Below, piece after piece: positions 1 through 11,429 of a stretch of DNA of 64,000 nucleotides (positions are counted from its first letter, which is position 1; every line of letters starts with the position of its first letter). The notes under the pieces are model-generated. The model was not told the origin of the DNA. It worked only from the letters and a program-made list of their open reading frames with translations, and did no database searches. A program made the translations under genes and the position numbers. Location: the NCBI GenBank assembly GCA_018907035.1, contig JACCIC010000227.1, forward strand, positions 393,001-457,000. Reading direction: 5' to 3'. The DNA comes from Sycobia sp. Sy_11. Taxonomy: Eukaryota > Arthropoda > Insecta > Hymenoptera > Epichrysomallidae.

Positions 1-1448
1 CTAAAATTAAAGTAGATATTAATTTTTATATATATTAATTAAATTAGTTGTTTTATTAAGCATAAATTAAATTAGTATTTCCTGTAAATTTACACACATT
101 CGTAATTTAAAGTAAATTATTTTTTACAAAACATAACAAATCTGTGAGTTTAAAAAAATTTACGCCATATTAAAGATTGTCAATGTAGTAATTTTTAATT
201 CAAATTAATAAAAAATATAGAATATAAATTAATTTATAAAATGATGTAGGCACGTGAGAATAACGAAAACTATTGCCTAATTCAAGTCCTGTAGTAATAT
301 AATTACAACTTTGAATTTAGGAGTAAGATTCCAATTGATATTTTTTATGTATAGCACAGAATGCCAATTCAATTTGTAAACTTACGAATTTGCCGGTGGG
401 AAAAGGGTGTCTTCGGAGAGACTCGGGTGGGCAAGGAAAGAGAAATGATTCTAATTCGAGTAAGGACAATCCATAAAATGACGTCAAATTTTTTTGCGTA
501 AGGGAGGGATTGAAGATTTTCTTACACTATTCTTAATTACTTACGAAGGGGTCGGGAACGTGGTAATTATCTTACATAAGGATTATAATTATAGAAAATA
601 GTAAATTAATAAATATTTCTATTGATATTACAGTCCAATTAAATAAATTAAACTAGTAGATAACAATATGAATATATATTTATATCAATATTAATACATA
701 TCAATATAATGTAATTAACTGAACATTATAATGACAGTTAGACTGTCTTTGTTTATTGTTTATTTCATGTATTGTTATGTATTAGTTTAATTTATTTAAT
801 TGGACTGTAAGATCAATAGGAATATTTATTAATTTATTTAAAAACAGTCGACATAAGCACCATTATCGCCGAGCTCACAAAACACGTATAACGTTAGCGG
901 CTGCCACTTAAAAAGTTAGCAATGAATATTGCTGAAAATTTTATCGTACTTCAGCGGTATGCGCACCAACATGATAAAAAAACGGAGGTCTACTATGCGT
1001 TTGTAAACAAAGCACATGTAAATTATTACAGCGGCGCTTGTGTCAGATATACAATATTGAAAAGTGTATTGTTGTAATAAATGAGAAAATTTAATACAAA
1101 TAAGTTTCTTTAAAAGCATTATATAATATATAATATAAATTGTTCAGAAATTGTGTTCTCTGTTGTTTTTTTTTTATAAAAGTTTATTAGATATTTTTAT
1201 ATTATACATTTTTAAAAGATACGCGTTATTTTTGGAGAAGGGGAGAAACTCCGAAAGCAAACGAAGAAGATATAAGAGGATAAGAAAATTAACAAAGGGT
1301 AGCACAGTTTTATGAAGATGGTCGCTATTATATTATTCTAAAGCTACGATAAAATGTTTGATCGACAAGTCATTATATCGAAAAAAAGAATAGATTGATT
1401 TTCTTTTAAAATTTTAATTTTAAGAATATAATTTATATTATTATTTAC
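1..1448. other. AT-rich intronic DNA of the RAB28-like gene
   Basis: No coding exon is recognisable on either strand. The stretch should be intron between the third visible exon and the missing 3' exons. It contains the inverted-repeat element at 600-841. A slightly GC-richer patch at about 390-560 has no convincing ORF. Confidence 0.5.
600..841. mobile_element. MITE-like element with ~55-bp terminal inverted repeats
   Basis: The left arm (about 600-655) and the reverse complement of the right arm (about 784-841) match over roughly 54 bases with about two mismatches. Both contain the core ACAGTCCAATTAAATAAATT. The centre carries GACAGTTAGACTGTC, one mismatch from the GACAGTCTGACTGTC palindrome found elsewhere in the window. 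No ORF is present. It is a non-autonomous palindromic element of unknown superfamily. Confidence 0.7.
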
Positions 1449-4097
1449 CGATTCACCGCTGCGAGCTGACATATCATGATACTGAAATCCATTTTCAGCA
1501 GCGAAGCGATACGATCGTTCTCTTTTAACTGTTCGCTGGTGTTCCATATCGCATTTGTTGCCTATGATGGCCATTATTGGCAATGTTTGTAAACCTTCGT
1601 TCAGATCCCGTATTTCAGCTATCCATTCTTCAAGAATATCAAAACTGGAACTGTTTGTAACATCGTAAACTAACAAAATAATCTGGAATTTTGTCAAAAC
1701 ATTAATATTCATTGTAGTTATGAAGTTATTGTGTTATTACATTATCAAAATTTTAATTGTTAATTTCATTTTCTTAGATTCGACTTTTAGATATAATCAT
1801 TACTCTAATAATTAAATATTCTTACAGATTATTGTCTCAGAGAACCTGTACATTATATTTTCATTGATGCAAACTGTAATTTACCTATGAGTTTCGTAGA
1901 CCGTACTTTAGAAATACTGCCTAATAACAGAATACTGCCGATATGCAATATTTATTTGATGATGAGTTATTTTATTGATTTGTCCCCTTCTGAATACAAA
2001 GCCATAAATAATTTATTAGATAATTATATTAAAAATCAATGAATACAATATCCATACGCATACCAACAATTAAAAGATGGTAAAATTATTTAAACGACAT
2101 CGTATGTCTGATGTGAGATCATATGTGTAAGAAGTAGCGGTCAATTTGTCTATACGGTATATATCCTCGTGCAACTATAAACATATTCTTTCTTTTTTAC
2201 AATTTTCTTGATCAAGTTTTCTTTATATATTATTAAAGTCTATTTCATGTGTATTTTATTATATATTTACATAAAAAGCAGAAGTAGAATTTTTAGTTTT
2301 ATAAGTTTTCAGTTCTTAAGTTATATTCGCTTGTGCATGTATGCTTGCTACCTTGCTGTACTATTGCGAGAAATACGAAGATACGCTCTAACCTCTTAAA
2401 CCTTTAGTAATATATAGCCTGATCAAATTGTCCGTTACTACTTACGCATATGATGTCTGCATTTGTGCTGGATATTATTGAAGTTTCGCACCCTTCAGAA
2501 CTGGTTAATAATTTGTTCCTTCAACTATTTAAACATTTTTAATTTATGTTAGCCTGTGAGTGATTTTCTTAAATTTTAATTGTTAGTAGCAATTTTGTGT
2601 TAAATAATTTTTAAGACAATTTTGTAACGAATTGTTTCCAATTTTGCTTTGAGAAGGGAGCCAAATCCATAAAAGATTCGAAACGTTGGCATACAGTGTA
2701 AACAGAATTTGCTTTTAATTATTCTAAAATAAATACTTAGACAATAGTGGACATTATCGATTACTACATATATACAAATATAATTATAATTACGTATATT
2801 TTGTATATCAATGTTATTACATTTATATAACTTACATTGGCTTCGTAAACATACTTGTCAAGCATTTTGCTACGAAGTGATAAACCACCAACGTCCCACA
2901 GGTAAAGATTAACATTTTTGTAAATTCCCAAGGTAAGATTCTTCAAATAGAAATCGATTCCGGCTGTAGGTGTGTACTGCCTTGAAAATTCGTCGTGGCA
3001 AAATCTTATCGCAATGCTACTCTACAATTATAATTCACATTTAGATTCTTGGTTAAGAAAATTATAAGAAATTTTAGATTAAAACTAAAATAATCTGAAA
3101 ATTCCATATTTTTTAAATTTATAACTTATTGTATATATAGATATATGATTACTGATATAAAAGTAATTATTAATATAAAAAAGTATTCGTATAAAAAATC
3201 TACTACTGATTGATATTCCTCATATTTATAGTACACCTTAGTTAAATTGAATTTTGCGTTTACCAACAACTTAATCACACTTTGTAAAAAGGTTTAATTT
3301 TTATTCATATAAAACACAATACAGAAATTCCTGTTTAACTTTACAAACTAATATATATCCGCTCTCTATACAAGATTCTTCTCGATATATCCCAATTTCA
3401 GCTCTTTGCACCTCTTCGCGCATACAATTAAGAAATACCCTTCGCATGGTAAAATATATAATATGTACACTGGTAAAGGAAATTGCGGAGTCGGATATAT
3501 ATTTATGCGCTCTCTACGTACGAACGGTAAACATACCCTTGTCGGCAAAAACCTATTTTGTGTACTTTCAATTCAATTTATTTAATTCATTTAAAATTTA
3601 GATTAATAAATAAAAAAATTTTTATTTAGTTTTGTTTTACTTATGAAACATTTAATCTGTAGTATGTTCGCATCAATTATTTTCTAAACATAAATTTGTT
3701 TTCTTACATTTCTAGATTTTCTTATTATCATACTTAGTTTTGACACGAATATTTATAATAAAAGGCCAAATATATAAATCTAAATTAGTAAAAATCGCGT
3801 CTCACTGCTAAGAAAATAGTGAAATTTTCATTGTCAAATTAGCTAATGAATATTTCGCTAGTATATCCAGTGAAAATAGAAGCTCGAATGCATAAACAAT
3901 GCCATATTTTCTGACTGGGCGAGTAACAATTTCACTGGTTATTTCGCTGCAAACTAATTTTCATTAAATATATATCTAGAGAGACAGTCCGACGATTGAA
4001 TTTAATAAGGCGGTAAACATTTAAAAATCAAATTTTGTTTGTCCGCGATATAGGTACTTTCTTCTCTGCTCCTCTTTGCTAAACCAAGTACATGTTG

Positions 4098-4154
<57 letters not shown>

Positions 4155-4388
4155 GCTGAACGAGTACACGTGCACATACACTATATATATACACAGACAC
4201 AATGCGCTGAATATAGTTCATGCATAATATTGCAATATACTCTTCGCGGCAGTGACTATGTATTATTATTCATACGCGCAAATATTAGAACTGTATACTT
4301 GCGTCGAACTTACTTTGCCAGCCGCGGAATCTCCGACGAGGACGATCTTGATCCGCCTCTCAGTGTACTCGTCTTCTAGATCGTCCAT
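1449..4388 (-). CDS. Rab28: RAB28-like small GTPase, 5' three coding exons (3' end outside window)
   Basis: Exons read on the minus strand: 4388-4314 (25 codons), 3021-2836 (62 codons), 1682-1449 (78 codons). All junctions are phase 0 with GT-AG borders, giving 165 residues. Visible motifs in order: P-loop GDSAAGKSS across the exon 1/2 junction, switch I threonine in YTPTAGIDF, G3 as LWDVGG, then KMLDKYVYEAN, LLVYDVT, G4 GNKCD and G5 SAR. The WD(I/V)GG form of G3 followed by KMLDKY is characteristic of RAB28 rather than ordinary Rabs, which have WDTAGQ. RAB28 is a farnesylated Rab-like GTPase linked in animals to ciliary and photoreceptor membrane trafficking. The hypervariable tail and CAAX box must lie in exons left of base 1; I searched 1-1448 on the minus strand and found none. 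The residue after WDVGG is Leu where the human protein has Gln. Identification is confident; the missing 3' end makes the model partial. Confidence 0.9.
2636..2705 (+). repeat. Hairpin + GAAACGTT module (ribozyme-like repeat remnant)
   Basis: Within the intron between RAB28-like exons 2 and 3, a short hairpin (AATC, loop, GATT) is followed directly by CGAAACGTTGG. This matches the arrangement of the better-preserved modules near 36540, 49680 and 49760. It is probably an old fragment of a related element. The match is short. Confidence 0.35.
4098..4152. repeat. (TA)n microsatellite
   Basis: About 27 TA units, in the first intron of the RAB28-like gene, about 160 bases from its first coding exon. 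Confidence 0.95.
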
Positions 4389-4886
4389 ACGATCGGCTCT
4401 CTGGATAATATCCCGCGCACATAAGTTTCTGATGTATACGTGTGCGCGGCCGCTATATATCCATATATAACTGGATATGTATATATAATATACATACGGG
4501 CGCGATGCAGCACGCAAGGCACTCGGCCAGACTGACCGCGCGGGTGCCGGGTGCAAGGCCTGCACGGCCGCACAACCCCCTCTATACGAGCGTGGACGGC
4601 GAGCAGCTTACGCTGAGGGTAGCAGGTACATTATGTATATATATATTCGGTGCGAGAATCGACCGCGGCGAGCGAGTGTCGTGTGCGGTGAAGCGCTGTA
4701 TAACTTTGAATAAATTATTATGTATCGCAGGTGCGGGTGATCGATAATTTGCCGGCGAGTTTTGCGCGCGCGACGACTTGCCCGATGAATTCGGAGCGGC
4801 CGGCATTTCACACTCGCACACACATGCGTACGTACACTCCGGCGTCGATTCGGGTTATAAGTGCACCTTAAGCTGATGACCATTGC

Positions 4887-4946
<60 letters not shown>

Positions 4947-5000
4947 CAGAGACGACAGGTGTTGTCGAGTAGTAGGAGAGTTGCGAGGTTGCGTGCACTG
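4389..5000 (-). promoter_or_regulatory. Probable promoter/5' UTR region of the RAB28-like gene
   Basis: Immediately upstream of the RAB28-like start codon the DNA changes from AT-rich to GC- and CpG-richer sequence at about 4440-4860, with several GCGCG and CGGCCG clusters. It ends at a (TA)n array at 4891. No single convincing TATA or initiator can be assigned. Placement rests on position and composition only. Confidence 0.35.
4891..4943. repeat. (TA)n microsatellite
   Basis: About 26 units at the edge of the GC-rich region upstream of the RAB28-like gene. Confidence 0.95.
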
Positions 5001-5072
5001 AGACCGGATTTGTGCTCTTTTTTTTAATACACGATCCGCCTCTTTACCTAGACACGCAATTCATATGCGCTT

Positions 5073-5079
<7 letters not shown>

Positions 5080-5129
<50 letters not shown>
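5080..5129. repeat. (TA)n microsatellite
   Basis: About 25 units, 140 bases after the previous array. Confidence 0.95.
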
Positions 5130-5131
<2 letters not shown>

Positions 5132-7814
5132 CACTTTTTTCTTCGTTTTTTCCGTTCTTTATTATGGAATGTAACCGTTCGGTTGTCTCGGCGACTTAAA
5201 GCGTTTTTCCTATACATGCATGCTTATGTCCCCATCTTTGGCTACACGAGACTCACGGTTATCGGCATCACAACAAAGTTTCACCTTGGAAACTTACGGG
5301 GATTTACACCCTATTTGGAGTTGATATCTGAAGATACAAATTATAAGCCATGTCAATTCTAGAGCTAAGAACATAAGTGCTTCATTATTATATATATAAC
5401 ATAGGGTTAGCAGACGTCAACGCGGGAAATCAATATACACATTATTACAAGTATAAAATTAATAATTTTAGTTAAATCGATTGATATAAAGGAAACTAAT
5501 AAATATTTGAATCGTTCTTACTGTCTTAAAAATTAATATAATTGCAGTGGCAGTGAAATTACCCTTGTTTGTAATAGCCATCGTCAACGCCGAAATGAAA
5601 ACATATACCCATATCCTTTACGTTTATACATCTAACTCTGCTCCCTTTCTTTCGATTATATACTGGACTCTACCATTAAATTTCCATTACTTGAATTTCT
5701 TAAAACATGAATACATGAACACTCTTACGTTTCTTATTAGAATAAAATGTTCCAAAATATGAATGTTTCCATTAACAATAGAAAACAGCAAATTCAAACA
5801 ATTTTTCTTTCACCCGGATGTATAATATTTATACGAAATTTTAAATTATACAAAAACTTCTAGTTCAAATAGCCATGAGTCCCTGAGGTCTATTCATAAA
5901 TTAATTATCAGCGAATTATTCTGTACATTCATATATCTTTCATTTCAAAATTAGACTATTCTTTTCATTTTCAGTATCTCCATAATCACTTTAATTGTAC
6001 CATAATAGTCATTAATAACGTTTTATGATCAACTCTATAGCTTAAAAATTTGGAAAATTGATATTATTCAATTGGAAAATCATTATTTCGACTTGGAAAT
6101 TCATATGATCGATAAAATTGTGATATTGGAATGATGGAAAATTATTAAATATTTGGCGTAATTTCAACCGGTAAAAAAGGACCATATAAAATGAAATCAA
6201 CGAATAGGTACAGGTGGCGAAAATCAGTAAATTTACTGGTAAAACTGTGTTTAACAACGGTAATCCTATATAATATATGAAATAGATTTTCAAATCTTCT
6301 AATGGCCTTTATTACGTGTAAGTCGTAGAACTGCAAATATCATTTAAATGAAATGTACAGCATAATATTTGATTTATGAATATTGCTATGAAATATGTCA
6401 AACGATATATACAAATATAATTTAATAACTCATTTATTTCTTTCAATATTTTCGCTATAAATCAGCAATATAAAGCAGCAGACATTCGATTATCGCATAA
6501 AATGTATCTAAAATATTGAAGCTTTAAAACTTTTAACTATACTCTATATACACAATATTTATTAAATGATTTGATAGATCTTGAATGAAAGGATTAAATC
6601 TTGCGCAGCAAATAGGAATACCTCTACTGATTTTCATGTAATTAATTTCTTTTTAATTTGACGATGTTTAACATTATACCAATGCATTATACCGATGTCA
6701 GATTAATTTGAATTATATGGTGCACAATTTAATTGATTTATGTTAAAATTCTATAAGAAAATCTTAAAACAGTTTCAGAGATCGAAACAATACTTCAACG
6801 TAAATGTAATATTATTTAATATAATATTCTCTTAGTAAATTCTGAACTATAACTATTATATTGAAAGTAAACTCTTTCATTTATTACAGCAACTGTTAAC
6901 AATATATGTTTAAAAACAATTTTCTTCGAAGTGATTGAAATAAGGTGTTGCTTGAATGAATTATACGCATATTGAAATAGAATAGGCCGCTATTAAATCT
7001 TCAAACAATTGAACAATTGATAAAGCATCACTTTAGAGCGTATTATGAGGAAAACAGAACAATGTGGGACGTCACTTATACATCTTTATATACCTAACAC
7101 GTAACAGTATTCTTTCCTTTATTTGACTAGGAGTAAATTTTCAATTACATTAATCTATTTATCTTTCAAATATACACATTTGTAAGTTACCATAATATTA
7201 TTCGATATTTTTTGCGACAATAAACGGTTCGAATCGTTAACCGTGTATTTGTCGTCTGGTATATGTTATATAAGCAATGAGCTTATGTGAATTATTATAT
7301 AGATTTTCGGTTCAACAGATATTGATTTGTCATATTTTACACTTTATAAATCAAAATAGAAAAATACCTCGTAACCTATACAATATATGTATTATACACG
7401 ATGTGCAAAAAGTCTATTATTTTATTAGTTGATTATACAAATAAATTAAACTTTAAACATTAAATTAAGACACATTGTTCGAGAAAGAAGTCTGAATAGC
7501 ATTTCCAAATTCAATATGAAAAATCTAATCTCTTCTCTCATATTATGGCATCATAAATTCTGTAAACGGTATAAAAAATGTAATTGCTATAACTAAATGG
7601 TAAATTATTTGATCGAAAATTCAAGTTATCAAAGATTGATGTAAACATGTTTAAATATGCATTTGTTAAAATTTTATACACGAGCTCGCATATATCAGGA
7701 TTAATTTAGAGCAATAATAACTTAAATCTTACAAGCACCTGACTGCTTTTAAATGTAGAACCATTATTCTTGCTTTATTTATCAACGCTAGTCTGCTCAT
7801 TATATTTTACACAC

Positions 7815-7820
<6 letters not shown>

Positions 7821-7874
<54 letters not shown>

Positions 7875-7941
7875 TCTGCACATCTTTGTAGAAATCGACT
7901 GTACTCAATAATAATAGGCGTAGCTCAATTACGCCGATTAC

Positions 7942-8008
<67 letters not shown>
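7821..8008. repeat. Two (TA)n arrays
   Basis: Arrays at about 7821-7871 and 7945-8008, separated by 75 bases, just beyond the 3' end of the F-box gene. Confidence 0.95.
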
Positions 8009-8011
<3 letters not shown>

Positions 8012-8142
8012 GACCGAGTTTATACGAATATACTTTGCATTACGCAAAGTTCCTTTTTATATGATCAAGAAGTTATCTCAATCTCCAGTGTACTGCTTGA
8101 CATCGAGCTTTCATACACTGTGTAACTAAAATAATTTTTTTC

Positions 8143-8148
8143 TTTATT
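8143..8148 (-). terminator. AATAAA polyadenylation signal of the F-box/LRR gene
   Basis: An AATAAA hexamer on the minus strand lies about 95 bases beyond the TGA stop at 8246-8244. That is a normal distance for a short insect 3' UTR. A U-rich stretch follows. The hexamer is common by chance in AT-rich DNA, so this is a candidate only. Confidence 0.4.
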
Positions 8149-8243
8149 TTTTAAATCTTATTAAAAAAAAAGAAATTACCACGTAGAAATACTTTGTTCA
8201 TAGATTTCAACTTTTGTTCAGCTATTTCTAGCCCTGTATCATA

Positions 8244-9806
8244 TCAATTAAAAACCAAATCTTTGTAGTTTTGCAATAAATAATAATTGGAAACACGATA
8301 GCAAGTTGAAGTTCGCACTACTGTGGTCCTATCGGCTCTCTCAAAGTTCGCTTTCACAATTTCATAATACCTTCCGTCGCTGTAACAAACATATATAAAT
8401 ATATAGATTCCACATGTTTCAACAATAATTATATCATTTAAAAAATAATTATAAATTTAAATCTATATTAGTTTCTACAAAATTGAACATTCTTTTCAAT
8501 GTAAATGATTAAATTTAATAATTCCACACGAAGTATTAAATTTATACTAGCTCTATGTAATTGGAAAAACAATTCTTTACTAGCATAATTATTTCAGCAC
8601 ATAATAAAGAAATTTTAGATTAAGTTAAAGTTGCTCATGTAACGGTAGAAAGAAAATTATTTAAAGTTGAAATATTACCTGAGTGTTAAACACCTCAGTT
8701 TAATGCATTTTACTCTGAGAATGTCAATAGCTTTTTGGCTTTTATCAGAGAATCGCAGATTTTCTGGATCCCATCGTAATTCCAAGCGTTCCAGATTCGG
8801 ACAATTGTTCGCTATCCCGTCCATTAGCTGATCGACGTGGATATTCACACCCAGTCTTTCGTGTGTGCCCATAACTAAAATCCTTAAAAAAGATTGAAAG
8901 CTATATTAATGTGAATGTTTGACAAAAGGTAATCAATTTTCTTATATTTTTATTTAAGAATAATATATGCATATGTCTATATCCGAAAATAATCGAGTTG
9001 CATTTCCGAAAGTCACAACAATTAATCATATATTAAACATAAAAAACGCATTTTTTTACTCCGATAAGTTGTCAATGTTCAGCATACATTTAATCAATAA
9101 TGAATTTCGAGCATCAGCAATGAAGCTTTATAAGTGCCCATATAAAATTTATAATTGAACTTAATATAGCAGTCTTAGTCTCACGTCGCTCGAGTGTTAA
9201 CTTCAGACAATAGGTACATTTCTCACCTTAATCCCTTACTGCATAATCTACTATTAATAAAAAATAAAAAGTGAAATGCAATATTTCTGTATTGCAGAAA
9301 ACATAAATTGTTGAAAAAAATACCTTCCTAATTTTACATAGTATAAATATGTTAATTTCAACGGTAAAACAAAAAAAATTTCAGACCACCTAGGCACAAT
9401 TTCCTAAATTCCCAATGATATTAATCTGAAGGGTGCCCTCAATTAAAATGAAGTGCCTCGTTTCAAAACTTTAAGATGATTATTTTAAGTTGATATTCGA
9501 AAAATTACGAGTAGCCATCTACAGTCTGTTCGTGGAACTGACCAAGTGCTTTTAATTTTTATTTGTAAATCTTTTAATTTGTTATTTGTAAAATTTATTG
9601 TTTGAAAGAATTTTTTTTCAGCGCTTCCTTATTACTCATTGCCTATACCAAAAAATTCTGATTCTGCATCGATTCATCTATTTGTACTCGAAAAGAATAC
9701 TTTCTTAAGTCTCATCTAACAATTTAACTTTTATCGCTGTTGCAGACATTCGCATTAGTTCTTAATGAATTATTTTTCGAAAATATATGCTTGCTGTGAT
9801 AATATG

Positions 9807-9861
<55 letters not shown>

Positions 9862-11378
9862 CTAAAGAAACTTAGAAGCTTAACTTAAAGAAGCTTTTCT
9901 AAATCATGGCGTACTTCGCATTGGTCAGAATCGGCAGGACGCTCTGCCAGAGCTGGTCGGTAATGTGGGGCATGCCCGACAGAGAGAGACCCCAGAGCTG
10001 ATGGCCGTGCCTCGAGAGAAATTTGTGAAGGGCGTCATCGCTGAGATTGTCGGAGCTGTCGAGATCGAGGGCGATCAGGTTACGCGGATTGCCCATCTCC
10101 ATCCATGCCTTGAGCACGCTGTCGTTGAAGCCGTTCATTTGGCCAGCGCAGAGAAATCGCAGTCCCGGCGCTCTGGTGAGCATGTCGATCAGGCACTCGG
10201 TGGTCAAATCAGTGGCGGTCACGTCGAGCTCCTGGACGCTCGACTTCTCCCACTCGACCTGCATCACGTACTCGCTCTGAAGGTCTAAGTCGTTCGGCAA
10301 AAGATGTCGGGTATTATATACTGATCGATAAATGTACATATGATAGATGTATAATGTAAAAATGTCTTATAACACGGGCTCTTACGATGCGTAAATATAA
10401 TTTCTAATGTAAATACATTTTTTCTCATGTACTTCTTTTAAAGTGTAAAAAGCCTTAGAATGCGACTTAATTGTCGTGAAGATATTTGTCAAACGACTAA
10501 AGCGTGAAATACATATTATAATTTTATACGGTATAATGTATTAAACAGCTTTATTGAGCTGCGTCGGAATTTAGTTATATTATATTTTAGTTGATTTATA
10601 CTCAGTTTAAATAATTTTTGAAACATAATTTTATGCAGCGTTTTTAAATGTAACATTGAAATATTGATGCAAAATTAACATAAGTAATATTTCGATTAAT
10701 CCATTAGAGCGCGTCAGTGATTAATTATAATACTTACATAATTATAATATGTATAATGGAATGCACAAAGATAATAGAAATTTCTGCATCAAACCAAAAT
10801 GTTTTTTTTTTATTTATGTGTTAACATAAAAATTAAGAATTCAAATATAAAATTTAATGTGAATTTACAAATTTAATTTATATCTTGATGCTAGTATAAC
10901 CGGTTGTTTTTATACAAAAATCACTTTATACATTGAATGCATTCATTTTTTATTTCAATAAGAGCGCAGTAAAATATTCAACATTGTATCAGTTATACAA
11001 CGTTATATAATTTAGAAGATCCTTAGCAATTTGATTCGGCTTACGTACTCTGTTTATTGTTTTAATATTATTCCTATTACATAATATTAATTAAATTGAT
11101 AATTCGATTTAAATCATTTTTAAACGAATGGTGTATTTTTTATTATAATTATTGAAGGTTTAAATTTATTGCCCTAGATAATTTTCTTTTCCATTCGTAA
11201 AATACGTAAATTTCAAATAAATTTTTTTTTTGCTAGAAAAATGAATAGAAAAACATTCTAACTTATAGAATATTATAAAAATATTATAAAAATATTATTT
11301 AGTAAGAATATTACTAAATATTAATAAGAATATTACTAAAATATTATAAAAAAAATATTTTTCTTTGCTATTACACGT

Positions 11379-11429
<51 letters not shown>

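Larger units (their letters stand above)
4389..8243. other. Intergenic region between the RAB28-like and F-box/LRR genes
   Basis: About 3.9 kb separates the 5' end of the RAB28-like gene from the 3' end of the F-box gene, both on the minus strand. The left part is the GC-richer promoter zone. From 5130 the sequence is AT-rich with five (TA)n arrays and no recognisable coding exon or RNA gene. Confidence 0.5.

Noticed and set aside
1..1448. Search for the last RAB28-like exons
   Set aside because: No minus-strand frame resembles the RAB28 C-terminal region; the exons must lie outside the window.
4002..4221. Open frames coding poly(Tyr-Ile) across TA arrays (also near 5080, 14260, 15330, 24590, 27790, 29090, 29960 and 61500)
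   Set aside because: They are translations of dinucleotide repeats; the flanks have no coding character.
4389..4565. N-terminal extension of the RAB28-like frame upstream of its ATG
   Set aside because: The upstream residues are low complexity and unlike any Rab; the ATG at 4388 gives the expected family length before the P-loop.
7220..7250. GGTTCGAATCG, similar to a tRNA B-box
   Set aside because: No A-box or cloverleaf can be drawn around it; it is part of a small local palindrome.
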